DNA of 64,000 bases from Prochlorococcus sp. AG-418-F16 (GTDB lineage Bacteria; Cyanobacteriota; Cyanobacteriia; PCC-6307; Cyanobiaceae): NCBI GenBank assembly GCA_003214235.1, contig QCLW01000003.1, positions 1-64,000 on the forward strand, read 5' to 3'. A program made the translations under genes and the position numbers. Positions 33,921-44,513 of the stretch are shown in pieces (the first letter of the stretch is position 1; the number at the start of each line of letters is the position of its first letter). The notes beneath the pieces were generated by a model, which had not been told where the DNA came from, made no database searches, and was given only the letters and a program-made list of their open reading frames with translations.

Positions 33921-35642
33921 CTAGCCTTCAAAAACAACACTAAATGTCTCTTTATCTAGATTAAATTTTCTTGTAGATGAATATAAGATTTCATTGTTAA
34001 TAGTAAATTTAGTATTTATAAGTTTGATACTATTTTTTGGATGTAATGCTTGTTCAATATTTCTAGAAATAATTATCCCAATCTTATTACTATCCAGTTT
34101 GTATAAAAACTGAATAAATAATTCTATATTCTTTATTTCGTAATCAGTTATGTCTGAATTAATTCTATTTCGATCATGTAAAATTCGCCAAACTAATTTT
34201 GGTCTATTCCAAAAAGCCAATAATCTTGGAGAACTTTCCAGTTTAATATTAATGTTTTTATCATTACAGAATTTAATTACTTTATTTTTTATTTGTACTA
34301 GATCTATAGATTTATAATTTCCGTCAAGAAAAATTGATATAAATGGATCGATATTTCTTGAATTTGAATTATCTTCATCAATCATGTGGCCTAGCTTTGT
34401 TTTCTTAACACTCAAATATTCAGCATTATTATCATTAGGACAAATCACCAATGGAACTCTCTCAATAACTTCAATTCCATAACCACCTAATCCCGCAATC
34501 TTTCTGGGATTATTTGTTAATAATTTTAATTTTTTTATACCAAGATCAGTTAATATCTGTGCTCCAACTCCATAATTTCTTAGGTCAGCAGGAAATCCTA
34601 GTTTTTCATTAGCTTCTACCGTGTCCAATCCACCATCCTGTAAACTGTAAGCTTTTAATTTATTTATAAGACCAATACCTCTACCTTCCTGTCTCAAGTA
34701 AACTACAACGCCCTCTTCCTCCTTTTCTATCCTTGATAAAGCAGCCTCTAACTGAGGTCTACAATCACAACGTAATGATCCAAAAGCATCACCAGTTAGG
34801 CATTCTGAATGCATTCTAACTAATACAGGTTCGCTTAATTTTGATGATTTTTGTTTAACTAATGCAACATGCTCTGAACCATCAAGTTCATTAATATATC
34901 CATAGGCTTTGAAATTTCCAAAGATACTTGGAAGAACAGCATCTGATTTTCTAAAAACAAATCTCTCAGTTTGAAATCGATAACTTATTAAATCAGCTAT
35001 TGATATTAATTTCATCCCCCACTGTTTTGCATACTCTTTAAGTTGAGGAAGTCTTGACATTGAACCGTCAGGATTTTGTATTTCACAAATTACTCCAGCT
35101 GGATATAGACCTGACATTGCGGCAATATCTACAGCTGCTTCTGTATGACCTGCCCTTTTTAATACTCCCCCTTTTTTAGCTCTTAATGGAAATATATGTC
35201 CTGGCCTTCTTAAATCCTCAGGTTTTGTGTTTGGATTTATAGCAACTTGAATTGTCTTAGCTCTGTCTTCAGCTGATATCCCAGTCGAAACATTATTTTC
35301 CGGGCCAGCATCAATTGAAATCGTAAAAGCTGTTTGATTTTCATCTGTATTTCTATCAACCATTAATGGTAAATCTAAGGAATCAAGTTTTTCACCTTGC
35401 ATCGCTAGGCATATAAGACCTCTTCCCTCAGTAGCCATAAAATTTATTTGTTGAGGTGTTGCAAACTGAGCAGCACAAATCAAATCCCCCTCATTCTCTC
35501 TTCTTTCATCATCTACGACTATTATGCATTCACCATTTCTTATTGCCGCTAAAGCATCGCTTATAGGATCAAATTCAATTTTAAATGATTCATTTATATC
35601 CAAAATTGTTCCATTATTTGATTTGGGACTTGTTTCTTTCAT
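33921..35642 (-). CDS. ribBA: Bifunctional riboflavin enzyme RibBA with C-terminal extension
   Basis: Combines 3,4-dihydroxy-2-butanone-4-phosphate synthase (N-terminal, about residues 20-220, with VDDERRENEGDLI and FPLRAKKGGVLKRAGHTEAA) and GTP cyclohydrolase II (about 225-415, with zinc cysteines in CLTGDAFGSLRCDCR and the loop VVYLRQEGRGIGL). Both feed riboflavin synthesis. The product is 573 aa, against about 400-430 for ordinary RibBA, because of a 150-residue C-terminal extension that I do not recognise. I chose the ATG at 35642 (MKETSPKSN); a TTG lies 4 codons upstream. Confidence 0.94.
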   Translation of the reverse strand: MKETSPKSNNGTILDINESFKIEFDPISDALAAIRNGECIIVVDDERRENEGDLICAAQFATPQQINFMATEGRGLICLAMQGEKLDSLDLPLMVDRNTDENQTAFTISIDAGPENNVSTGISAEDRAKTIQVAINPNTKPEDLRRPGHIFPLRAKKGGVLKRAGHTEAAVDIAAMSGLYPAGVICEIQNPDGSMSRLPQLKEYAKQWGMKLISIADLISYRFQTERFVFRKSDAVLPSIFGNFKAYGYINELDGSEHVALVKQKSSKLSEPVLVRMHSECLTGDAFGSLRCDCRPQLEAALSRIEKEEEGVVVYLRQEGRGIGLINKLKAYSLQDGGLDTVEANEKLGFPADLRNYGVGAQILTDLGIKKLKLLTNNPRKIAGLGGYGIEVIERVPLVICPNDNNAEYLSVKKTKLGHMIDEDNSNSRNIDPFISIFLDGNYKSIDLVQIKNKVIKFCNDKNINIKLESSPRLLAFWNRPKLVWRILHDRNRINSDITDYEIKNIELFIQFLYKLDSNKIGIIISRNIEQALHPKNSIKLINTKFTINNEILYSSTRKFNLDKETFSVVFEG

Positions 35643-35730
35643 TATTCCTATCAATATAGAAAAATAGTGTGTTATTTATCCTAAATTCAACACTTTATAA
35701 TCCTATCTCAAAGTCTGCCAATTCAAAGAA

Positions 35731-36786
35731 ATGAATGTTGCAATAGTAGGTGCTACTGGTTACGGGGGTATTCAAGCAGTAAATCTTTTAAAGAAAAATA
35801 AAAATTACAATATCTCATTTTTAGGAGGTAATAAAACATCTGGCTCTAAGTGGAATGACAATTTCCCTTTTATTTATCTTGATACCGATCCCTATATAGA
35901 AGAAATTTCTGTAGAAAATATCTCAAACAACTCAGATGTTGCTTTGCTTTGTTTGCCAAATGGCCTAGCCTCAACATTAACAAGGAAATTATTAGATAGA
36001 GGAGTTAAAGTTATTGATTTATCAGCTGATTATAGATATAAGTCCTTATATGAATGGAAAAATGTATATTCCAAAGAAGCTGCTATCTATAAAAGGAACG
36101 ATGATGATTTATGTAAAGAGGCAGTCTACGGACTTCCTGAAATAAATAAAGAAGCCATTTCAAAAGGACGATTAATTGCCTGTCCAGGTTGTTATCCAAC
36201 ATCGGCTCTTATTCCACTAGCACCTTATCTTTCTCAGGGAATTATTGAAAACGAAGGTATAGTAATTGATTCTAAAAGTGGAACTTCTGGAGGGGGTCGA
36301 GAACCAAATCAAAATCTACTTTTATCAGAATGTGGAGAAGGTCTATCGGCATATGGATTGATAAACCATAGACATACTTCAGAGATCGAGCAAGTAGCAT
36401 CTATGATTTCTGGAAATAAAATTGAATTGCTTTTTACTCCTCATTTGGTTCCAATTGCAAGGGGTATGCATTCGACAATATATGGGAGATTAAGAGATCC
36501 TGGGTTAACATCGGATGATTGCAGAATTCTTTTGGATAATTATTATAGAAATTTTAAAAATATAAAAGTCTTACCTGTAGATACATTCCCATCGACAAAA
36601 TGGGTTAAAAATACAAACCAAATTTTTCTTTCTGTGAAAGTTGATATCAGAAATGGAAGGATTATTATTTTATCTGTAATTGATAATTTGTTAAAAGGAC
36701 AAACTGGACAAGCTATTCAAAATTTAAATATTATTAGTGGATTTTCAATAGATGATGGTCTTGAGTTAACTAATAACTTTCCATAA
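35731..36786 (+). CDS. argC: N-acetyl-gamma-glutamyl-phosphate reductase
   Basis: NADPH-dependent third step of arginine synthesis. The 351-aa enzyme has the N-terminal nucleotide-binding motif VAIVGATGYGGIQAVNLL, the active-site cysteine in LIACPGCYPTSALIPLAP (about residues 148-165), SKSGTSGGGREPNQN near 185-199, and a C-terminal TPHLVPIARGMHSTIYGRL block. Length and order are normal. It is divergent from ribBA and its end overlaps purN, on the other strand, by 17 bases. Confidence 0.96.
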   Translation: MNVAIVGATGYGGIQAVNLLKKNKNYNISFLGGNKTSGSKWNDNFPFIYLDTDPYIEEISVENISNNSDVALLCLPNGLASTLTRKLLDRGVKVIDLSADYRYKSLYEWKNVYSKEAAIYKRNDDDLCKEAVYGLPEINKEAISKGRLIACPGCYPTSALIPLAPYLSQGIIENEGIVIDSKSGTSGGGREPNQNLLLSECGEGLSAYGLINHRHTSEIEQVASMISGNKIELLFTPHLVPIARGMHSTIYGRLRDPGLTSDDCRILLDNYYRNFKNIKVLPVDTFPSTKWVKNTNQIFLSVKVDIRNGRIIILSVIDNLLKGQTGQAIQNLNIISGFSIDDGLELTNNFP

Positions 36787-37426
36787 AATTACTTCTTATC
36801 AAAAAACCAGCATGTGAGATTGAGTGAGGTAAAATTTTATGCTCAAGTAATTGTATTTTTTTAGAAAGTGTTTCAATATTGTCGTTATTTAGAATCGGCA
36901 ATGCAGCTTGCATTATAAGAGAACCACTATCTACCTCCTCATCAACAAAATGTACTGAACAACCAGTTATTTTTGAACCATTTAATATAGAATCTTTTAT
37001 TGCAGAACCCCCTTTATACGAAGGAAGTAATGATGGGTGAATATTTATAATTTTATTCTTAAATTGATTAATAAATAATGGACTGACTATTTTCATCCAT
37101 CCAGCCATTACAACAAGCTCAACATCGTAATCAATTAAAGTATTTATAATTTCTAATTCAAAAAGCTTTTTTTCCAAAAAGTTTTTGCCTTTTATTATTT
37201 TGTGAGGTATTTTTACACTTTCAGCTCTTTTTATGCAACCTGCATCATCTTTATTAGTTATAAGAACTTTTATATCGATATCTAATTCTCCTTTTACTGA
37301 GAGATTAATTAACTCCTGAAAGTTTGTTCCATTCCCAGAAGCAAGTACACCTATTTTTAATTTTGGTGAAAATCTTCTAAATTCAGATATCTCAGGAGAA
37401 ATTATGTAATTAAATGATTTATCCAA
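36770..37426 (-). CDS. purN: Phosphoribosylglycinamide formyltransferase
   Basis: Transfers a formyl group from 10-formyltetrahydrofolate to GAR in purine synthesis. The 218-aa protein has the start motif KIGVLASGNGTNFQELI, the catalytic block VVMAGWMKIVSP with NIHPSLLPSYKG (about residues 126-137) and GCSVHFVDEEVDSGSLIMQ. A 22-residue N-terminal extension precedes the core. The start is TTG at 37426, because an in-frame stop lies three codons upstream and there is no ATG. Confidence 0.93.
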   Translation of the reverse strand: MDKSFNYIISPEISEFRRFSPKLKIGVLASGNGTNFQELINLSVKGELDIDIKVLITNKDDAGCIKRAESVKIPHKIIKGKNFLEKKLFELEIINTLIDYDVELVVMAGWMKIVSPLFINQFKNKIINIHPSLLPSYKGGSAIKDSILNGSKITGCSVHFVDEEVDSGSLIMQAALPILNNDNIETLSKKIQLLEHKILPHSISHAGFLIRSNFMESY

Positions 37427-37595
37427 TTTTTTTTATTTTATCCAATGATAAATTCATATGAAATAAAAAAAAACCTCTATTTAAATTGTTTATATTCAAA
37501 AACATATGTATTTAAAAATAAAAATTTAAACAAATTTAAATCGAAGTACTATTTGTATAGATATAATTAAAAAATAAAAGAAACAAATATATAAA

Positions 37596-39179
37596 ATGAA
37601 TGGAGATTTAAACTCTTGGGAAAAATTTTGTAATTATCTTTGGTTTGATAAAAAATTAAATATTTGGTTAGACATAAGCAAAATTAATTTCACAAATAAC
37701 GATATAAATACTCTAGAACAGAAATTTTTAGATGTTTTTTCATCAATTCAAGAATTAGAAAATGGAGCAATATCAAATATTGATGAAAATAGACAAGTTG
37801 GACATTATTGGCTTAGAAATCCAAAAATTTCTCCATCCTCTAAAATAAGAGAAGAGATTAGTGCAGAAATTAATGATATTTCTGAATTTGGCAAACAAAT
37901 TTTAAATGGAATTATTAAGAATAAGAATAATCAGAACTATACGGATGTTCTATGGATAGGAATTGGTGGAAGTGGGTTAGGCCCATTACTTATTACGGAG
38001 TCACTTCAAAAGTTCACTGAAGGATTAAATTTTTCTTATATCGATAATGTTGATCCTTTTTTAATTAGCGAAAAGTTAGAAGAATTATCTGAAAAATTAT
38101 CTACAACATTATTCGTAGTTGTAAGCAAATCAGGTGGTACGCCTGAACCTAGAATTGCTATGGAAATTATTAAAAGTCATTGTGAGAACAATTCTCTTGA
38201 ATGGAGTTCAAATGCTATAGCTATAACTATGAAAGATAGTAAGTTATTTAAAAAAGCCACTTCTGAAAATTGGTTGAAAATATTTAATTTACAAGATTGG
38301 GTAGGTGGAAGAACGAGTATCACCAGCTCTGTTGGATTACTTCCATTAGCACTAATTAATGAAAATATATTCGAATTTATTAGAGGTGCATCATTAATGG
38401 ATGAGGCCACACGTACAAGTGATTTTAAAAATAATCCAGCAGCATTATTATCTTCTGCATGGTATTTAACTGGTGATGGCTCTGGCAAGAGAGATATGGT
38501 CGTTTTACCTTATAGAGATAGGTTACAGGTATTTAGTAAATATCTTCAGCAATTAGTAATGGAATCATTAGGTAAGAAATTCAATAGAAATGGTGAAGTA
38601 GTTAATCAAGGTATTTCAGTTTTTGGTAATAAAGGATCTACAGATCAACATGCTTATGTTCAGCAGCTTAGAGATGGTATTGATAACTTCTTTTGTGTTT
38701 TTATTGAATTATTAGATTCTCCATCGACTAATATTTTTGATGAAAAAGAGAATCCCAAAGAATATCTTTCTGGTTTCTTGCAAGGAACCAGATCAGCACT
38801 TTCTAGTGAAAAAAGACAAAGTATCACCATAACATTAGAAAAGTTAAATTGTTTTTCACTAGGTGCCTTAATCGCTTTATTTGAGAGGGCTGTATCATTC
38901 TATGCTGAATTAGTAAATATAAATGCATATGATCAACCTGGAGTTGAAGCTGGAAAGAAAGCAGCCGCAAATATTATTGAGTATCAAAAAAAAGTAAGTG
39001 ATTTATTAGACAAAGGAGGAGAATATTCTATAAATGACATAACATCACTATTTGATCATTCAGTGAATGAACCTATATTTTTCATACTCCGTGAAATGTG
39101 TTTCCGTAATGATGATTATTTAGTTAAGGGCGATTGGTCAAATCCAAATTCATTAGTTATTCAAAAAACAAATACTTAA
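37596..39179 (+). CDS. pgi: Glucose-6-phosphate isomerase
   Basis: Interconverts glucose-6-phosphate and fructose-6-phosphate. The 527-aa protein has [17 protein letters not shown] (about residues 121-137), [12 protein letters not shown] near 174-185, [20 protein letters not shown] and [26 protein letters not shown] sequence around 325-346, with the catalytic region [14 protein letters not shown]. Length fits the cyanobacterial enzyme. It is divergent from purN, with 169 bases between, and overlaps the end of leuS by 4 bases. Confidence 0.96.
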   Translation: MNGDLNSWEKFCNYLWFDKKLNIWLDISKINFTNNDINTLEQKFLDVFSSIQELENGAISNIDENRQVGHYWLRNPKISPSSKIREEISAEINDISEFGKQILNGIIKNKNNQNYTDVLWIGIGGSGLGPLLITESLQKFTEGLNFSYIDNVDPFLISEKLEELSEKLSTTLFVVVSKSGGTPEPRIAMEIIKSHCENNSLEWSSNAIAITMKDSKLFKKATSENWLKIFNLQDWVGGRTSITSSVGLLPLALINENIFEFIRGASLMDEATRTSDFKNNPAALLSSAWYLTGDGSGKRDMVVLPYRDRLQVFSKYLQQLVMESLGKKFNRNGEVVNQGISVFGNKGSTDQHAYVQQLRDGIDNFFCVFIELLDSPSTNIFDEKENPKEYLSGFLQGTRSALSSEKRQSITITLEKLNCFSLGALIALFERAVSFYAELVNINAYDQPGVEAGKKAAANIIEYQKKVSDLLDKGGEYSINDITSLFDHSVNEPIFFILREMCFRNDDYLVKGDWSNPNSLVIQKTNT

Positions 39180-41746
39180 ACAACAATATTTATAATTTTT
39201 CCTTTAACAATAATTATTTTTCTTATTTCCTTATCTTGAGTCCATTTTAATATGTTCGGTCTTTTAAGAGTCAATTCCTTAATTTGATCTTCATTCATTT
39301 CATTATCAATATTTATTTTGTCGCGAACTTTTCCATTTACTTGTATTACTAGTTCATATGACTCTTCTTTTAGTGCTTCGGGATTAAATGAAGGCCATTG
39401 TTCTAAATGAACAGAATTTTTAAATCCTATAAGATGCCATATTTCTTCTGCAATATGAGGAGCAAATGGAGCTAATAAAATACAAAATGTTTTTAAAGCA
39501 TCTTTTTTTAAATTATTGTTTACTTCATTAATGGAATTTGATAATGAATTATAAAACTTCATTAATTCTGAAATCGCAGTATTAAATTGGTTATTTAATA
39601 TGTCATTTGAAATTTCTTTTATAGCAATGTTCATTGACTTTATTAAAGTTTTTTCTTTATCTGGATAGGACTTACTATTACTATTTATATCTTTTGCACA
39701 ATTTATATAAAGCTTCCAAATCCTACTTAAAAATCTAAATTGTCCTTCAACATCTGTATCTCCCCATTCCAAATCTTTTTCTGGTGGTGCTTTAAATAAT
39801 ATAAACATTCTTGCTGTATCTGCTCCATATTTATTAATTACTGTTTCAGGGTCTATTCCATTATATTTTGACTTTGACATCTTCTCGAAAAGAACTTCCA
39901 GTTTGGAATTGTCAATTGGATCTATAGGATTTGATAGGTCAGTAATATCGGAAGGAGAAACATATTTACCCGTTTTATTATTTTTATAGGCAGCGGCCTG
40001 AACCATTCCTTGCGTTAATAGCTTTTTGAATGGTTCATCTATTTCAAATAGTTCATTATCTCTCAAGGCTTTAGTGAAAAATCTGGCATATAACAAATGT
40101 AATATTGCGTGCTCTACTCCTCCAACATATTGATCTACTGGTAGCCACTTATTTATTTCATACTTATCAAATGGCTTAGTTAAACATTTTGAAGATGGAT
40201 ATCTTAAAAAATACCAAGATGAGCACATGAAAGTATCCATAGTATCAGTTTCTTTTATTGCCGCTATTCCGCATTTTGGACATGTTGTATTTATCCAATT
40301 ATTATTATCACCTAAAGCATTAATCTTGTTGTCGGAGATTTCTATATCTTTTGGTAAGGAAACAGGTAATTCAGCTTGGTTTAAAGGAACAGATCCACAT
40401 TTTTTGCAATTAACTATGGGTATCGGACATCCCCAATATCTTTGTCTAGATATTAACCAATCTCTTAAACGATATTGAATCTTATTTTCGGCCCATCCAT
40501 TATTTACTCCCTCCTCTGAAATTTTTAATTTAGCAATAGTATTTGCTAAACCATTATATTGATTTGAATTAATAAGATATCCATTTTCTACATAAGCATT
40601 ATCAAGTTCGTTAATTAGTTCACTTTTATCCTTTCTTATTACTTGTTTAATATCAATATTGTTTTGCTTGGCAAATTCAAAATCCCTTAGATCATGAGCT
40701 GGTACGCCCATAACAGCTCCTGTACCGTATTCATCAAGAACATAACTTGCAACCCAAATAGGTATAGGTTCAGAATTTACTGGGTTTAAAGCTATTAAGC
40801 TAGTTTTTATTCCAATTTTTTCAAGTTCATTGTTTTTATTGTTTTTCAGATATTGTTTTAGTTTTTCTATTTCTTGTAAGATTGCCTGATCAGAAATATT
40901 TTTAATTAATGAATGATTAACAGAAATTGCTAAATAGGTAACTCCAAATAAAGTATCTGGTCTTGTTGTGAAGACAATTAATTTCTCTTCTGGATTGGTA
41001 TTGATATTGAAATTAATATTAGTACCAATTGACTTTCCAATCCAATTGTCTTGCATTATTTTTACTCTTTCTGGCCAGTTATCTAATTTTTCTAAATCCT
41101 TTAATAACTCATCTGCATAATTAGTAATCCTTAAAAACCATTGCTTTAATAATTTCTTTTCGACTATTGCTCCAGATCTCCAAGATCGACCCTCTGAATC
41201 AACTTGTTCATTCGCTAAGACTGTATTATCCACAGGATCCCAATTAACTTCTGATTCCTTTTGATATACAAGACCTGCCTTGTATAACTCTAAAAATAGA
41301 TATTGTGTCCAAATATAATAATTTTCATCACAGGTTGCAAATTCCCTATCCCAATCAACTGATAGTCCCAAAAGCTTTAATTGTGACTTCATATGAGAAA
41401 TATTTTTTTTAGTCCAGACACTAGGACTAATTCCTCTTTCAATCGCTGCATTCTCAGCAGGCAAACCAAACGCGTCCCAACCCATTGGATGCAAAACAGA
41501 TTTCCCCTTAAACCTCTGAAACCGAGCTATTAAGTCTGTAATAACATAATTCCTAACATGTCCCATATGAAGATTACCTGATGGATAGGGAAACATTGAT
41601 AAGGCATAAAATTTATCGCTATTCTCTGATAATTCATCGGTTTTATACAAATGGTTATCAGTCCATATTGACTGCCATTTTTTTTCTATTTCAGATGGTT
41701 TATACAAATTTGTATCAGCTTCATATTGCTTATCAGGAGAAATCAC
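39176..41746 (-). CDS. leuS: Leucyl-tRNA synthetase
   Basis: Charges tRNA-Leu. The 856-aa class I synthetase carries the HIGH-type motif in [19 protein letters not shown] (about residues 53-71), an editing domain with [17 protein letters not shown] near 241-257, the zinc-ribbon pair CxxC in CKKCG and CPKCG, and the KMSKS motif in [15 protein letters not shown] near 621-635. The start appears to be GTG at 41746, directly after an in-frame stop. The length is normal. Confidence 0.97.
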   Translation of the reverse strand: MISPDKQYEADTNLYKPSEIEKKWQSIWTDNHLYKTDELSENSDKFYALSMFPYPSGNLHMGHVRNYVITDLIARFQRFKGKSVLHPMGWDAFGLPAENAAIERGISPSVWTKKNISHMKSQLKLLGLSVDWDREFATCDENYYIWTQYLFLELYKAGLVYQKESEVNWDPVDNTVLANEQVDSEGRSWRSGAIVEKKLLKQWFLRITNYADELLKDLEKLDNWPERVKIMQDNWIGKSIGTNINFNINTNPEEKLIVFTTRPDTLFGVTYLAISVNHSLIKNISDQAILQEIEKLKQYLKNNKNNELEKIGIKTSLIALNPVNSEPIPIWVASYVLDEYGTGAVMGVPAHDLRDFEFAKQNNIDIKQVIRKDKSELINELDNAYVENGYLINSNQYNGLANTIAKLKISEEGVNNGWAENKIQYRLRDWLISRQRYWGCPIPIVNCKKCGSVPLNQAELPVSLPKDIEISDNKINALGDNNNWINTTCPKCGIAAIKETDTMDTFMCSSWYFLRYPSSKCLTKPFDKYEINKWLPVDQYVGGVEHAILHLLYARFFTKALRDNELFEIDEPFKKLLTQGMVQAAAYKNNKTGKYVSPSDITDLSNPIDPIDNSKLEVLFEKMSKSKYNGIDPETVINKYGADTARMFILFKAPPEKDLEWGDTDVEGQFRFLSRIWKLYINCAKDINSNSKSYPDKEKTLIKSMNIAIKEISNDILNNQFNTAISELMKFYNSLSNSINEVNNNLKKDALKTFCILLAPFAPHIAEEIWHLIGFKNSVHLEQWPSFNPEALKEESYELVIQVNGKVRDKINIDNEMNEDQIKELTLKRPNILKWTQDKEIRKIIIVKGKIINIVV

Positions 41747-41853
41747 TTAATTTTTAATTATTAAATTATTATTTTAATATCCATTATATAAAATAGAAAT
41801 AGATTGTTAAAAGGAATAATTTATAATTAAAATTTAAAATATATTATACACAA

Positions 41854-42714
41854 ATGAAAAATATAGCTTTTGAAAAATATCAAGGAAACGGAAATGATTT
41901 TATAGTAATTGATTCCAGAGGAAATGATTTATATAAAAATTACATGACAAATAAATCTTTTGATATAAAAAGAATTTGTAACAGACAATTTGGTATTGGA
42001 GCAGATGGTGTAATTTTTATAGAGGAACCTAATGAACATAATTATGCAAAAATGATAATCTTTAATTCTGATGGTTCAGAGGCACAAATGTGTGGTAACG
42101 GAATTAGGTGTTTAGTTGAGTATCTCCATATTAATGATTCTATTAAGAATAAAAATATTGAATATAAAATTGAGACTAAAGCAGGTTTAAAAATTGCAAA
42201 ATACATAAATGAAGAAATTACAGTAAAAATGGGAGTTCCCATTTTAGATAGTCAAAATATCCCAACAAGAATTGAAAAAAAAATCAATTCACTTCCTACA
42301 CATAATTTTATTGAGAAAAATTTTAATAACATAGGTTATGCAGTAGGAATGGGAAATCCTCATTTAATATTCTTTGTACAAGATTTAGAGTCTATTGCTG
42401 TTTCTAGTCTTGGACCTATTTTTGAAGAAAATGAATTATTCCCAGAAAAAACGAATGTTCATTTTTGTCAAATATTAAATAGAGAGAATATCAAAGTAAA
42501 AGTATGGGAAAGAGGAGCAGGCCAAACCTTAGCCTGTGGAACAGGGGCTTGTGCTATACATGTAGCAGCTTACAAATTAGGCCTCTGTAATTCAGAAACG
42601 ATAGTTACATTACCCGGAGGCAATCTTAAGATTGATTGGTCAAAAGACGATTGTGAAGTAATGATGACAGGTAATGCTAAAAAGGTTTTCTCAGGTTCAA
42701 TGTTAGTAAATTAA
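41854..42714 (+). CDS. dapF: Diaminopimelate epimerase
   Basis: Converts LL- to meso-diaminopimelate for lysine and peptidoglycan. The two catalytic cysteines are visible in MCGNGIRCL (about residues 78-86) and ACGTGACA near 227-234. FEKYQGNGNDFIVID at the start and GMGNPHLIFF near 165-174 complete the pattern. Its stop shares one base with the next ATG (TAATG), so dapF, the cysteine desulfurase, DUF1995 and the carboxypeptidase form a tight run; two of the four concern peptidoglycan. Confidence 0.96.
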   Translation: MKNIAFEKYQGNGNDFIVIDSRGNDLYKNYMTNKSFDIKRICNRQFGIGADGVIFIEEPNEHNYAKMIIFNSDGSEAQMCGNGIRCLVEYLHINDSIKNKNIEYKIETKAGLKIAKYINEEITVKMGVPILDSQNIPTRIEKKINSLPTHNFIEKNFNNIGYAVGMGNPHLIFFVQDLESIAVSSLGPIFEENELFPEKTNVHFCQILNRENIKVKVWERGAGQTLACGTGACAIHVAAYKLGLCNSETIVTLPGGNLKIDWSKDDCEVMMTGNAKKVFSGSMLVN

Positions 42715-43886
42715 TGGACAATAATTTTATCTATTTAGATAATGCATCTACAACTCCATTATCTGAGAATGTCTTAAATATAATAAATTCAACTTATAGG
42801 AAATATTGGCATAATCCCTCATCTACCTATGAATTAGGGATAAAATGCTCAACATATCTTGAAAAAATCAGATCTAAAATTGCTGATATATTTAATGCAG
42901 AACCAGAAGATATAATTTTTACATCTGGTTCTTCGGAATCGACATCAATTGTATTTAGTAATATTTATGAGACCTTCGAAACTGGAAGAATTGTTATTTC
43001 AAATGTTGAGCATCAGGCAACAACTATATGTGCCAATAAACTAAGAAAACAAAACTGGGATATATTTGAATGGACCGTCAATAATGATGGAACTTTAAAT
43101 CTTTCTAATATTGATAAAACACTAACTAAAGAAACTAAACTTGCATCAATTATTTGGGGACAAAGTGAAATTGGGACAATACAACCTGTTCAATTTATAG
43201 GTTCAAGATGTGAAGAATTAAATATTATGTTTCATTTAGATGGAACTCAAATATTAAGTAATGGAATATTTAGTTGGAAAGATCTTAAATGTGACTTTTT
43301 AAGTTTATCTGCTCATAAATTTGGAGGTCCAAAAGGTATTGGTATTCTATTAACAAAAGAAAACTCTAGACTTATTTTAAAAAATAAAGACATATCACTT
43401 AGTCAGGAATATTCAATTAGACAAGGTACACAAGCATTACCTTTAATCGCTGGAATGTATGAATCATTAAAGAATATTAAAGGAATAATAAAATTATATG
43501 ATTACAAAACTGAATTTCCATCAAATAATATTACTTTACTTAAAAATTATTTTTTTCAAAAAATTGAGGATAATAATCACATAAAGATTACTGGCAGTAT
43601 TAACCATAGGCTTCCCAATCATATTTCTTTTCTTCTATTAAATAAAAAATTTAAACCTATTAAGGCCTATAATATAGTTAATTTTATGTCAGAAAATAAT
43701 ATAGCAATAAGTAGTGGAAGTGCTTGTTCAAGCTCATCTGGGAAACCTAGTTCAACCCTTAAAAATCTAGGATTTAATGATGATGAACTATATTCCAATA
43801 TTCGTGTTACTTTAGGTTCAATAAACAATAAGTCAGAAATAGATAAATTTTTAGAACTTATTCAAATATGTATTGATAAATTTTAA
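42714..43886 (+). CDS. Cysteine desulfurase (class V aminotransferase, NifS/IscS type)
   Basis: Takes sulfur from cysteine for iron-sulfur clusters and thiolated cofactors. The 390-aa protein begins IYLDNASTTPLSENVL, has TSGSSESTSIVFSNI near residues 69-83, the PLP lysine in SAHKFGGPKGIGILL near 198-212 and the sulfur-accepting cysteine in SGSACSSSSGKPSS near 333-346, which is the short-loop IscS/NifS form rather than SufS. It overlaps both neighbours by one base. Which scaffold or acceptor it serves cannot be told. Confidence 0.92.
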   Translation: MDNNFIYLDNASTTPLSENVLNIINSTYRKYWHNPSSTYELGIKCSTYLEKIRSKIADIFNAEPEDIIFTSGSSESTSIVFSNIYETFETGRIVISNVEHQATTICANKLRKQNWDIFEWTVNNDGTLNLSNIDKTLTKETKLASIIWGQSEIGTIQPVQFIGSRCEELNIMFHLDGTQILSNGIFSWKDLKCDFLSLSAHKFGGPKGIGILLTKENSRLILKNKDISLSQEYSIRQGTQALPLIAGMYESLKNIKGIIKLYDYKTEFPSNNITLLKNYFFQKIEDNNHIKITGSINHRLPNHISFLLLNKKFKPIKAYNIVNFMSENNIAISSGSACSSSSGKPSSTLKNLGFNDDELYSNIRVTLGSINNKSEIDKFLELIQICIDKF

Positions 43887-44512
43887 TGAAAACTAATTAC
43901 ACTCTACCTAAAGATTTAAACGAATCTCTTAAAAATATGGAGGATGCAATTATTCCAAGTCTTTTAGATTCAAATAAAAGATTTACTATAGAAATAAATT
44001 TTGAAGGATTGAAATTTAACAGAATTGGAATAACTATTTATAAGATATTAGCTAAAAATAATAATGTATTCGTAACATTTGCAGATCAAGGAGCGGTTGC
44101 TTTAGCTCAAAGAGACTATCCAGATATTAAAGATAAAATTTTTACTTTTAAATCATTTAATGAATCAAATAATATAAATAATATTGATAGTGTGATGATA
44201 TCTATGCTTCCTCAGGCCTTTGATTTCGATTTATTTGAACCTATGTCTGATAATTACCAAGGAACTCATTATTCATTAAATCCAAAATTCGAAGATGCAA
44301 ATATTGGTATTGGAAGTGTTATTAGAGAGAGACGTAAAAACTTTGTTAAGACTTGGAAGAATATTTATTTTCTTCAGCCTTTAAATAAAGCTGCTCTTAT
44401 GCATATTTATCCAAATAATTGGTTGCTTTTCAAAGAGGAAAATAAAAAATATTTTTTTAAAAAAGAATTTGATATTAAACCCGATAATGAATCTATTTTT
44501 ATGAATTTATAG
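43886..44512 (+). CDS. DUF1995 protein
   Basis: A 208-aa soluble protein of the DUF1995 family, found in cyanobacteria and plastids, with no established function. The pattern includes LPKDLNESLKNMEDAIIPSL at the N-terminus, KRFTIEINFEGLKFN, a central acidic region, and YFLQPLNKAALMHIYPNNWL near residues 162-181. Its start shares one base with the desulfurase stop and its stop directly precedes the carboxypeptidase start, so it belongs to the dapF transcription unit. Confidence 0.85.
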   Translation: MKTNYTLPKDLNESLKNMEDAIIPSLLDSNKRFTIEINFEGLKFNRIGITIYKILAKNNNVFVTFADQGAVALAQRDYPDIKDKIFTFKSFNESNNINNIDSVMISMLPQAFDFDLFEPMSDNYQGTHYSLNPKFEDANIGIGSVIRERRKNFVKTWKNIYFLQPLNKAALMHIYPNNWLLFKEENKKYFFKKEFDIKPDNESIFMNL

Positions 44513-44513
44513 A

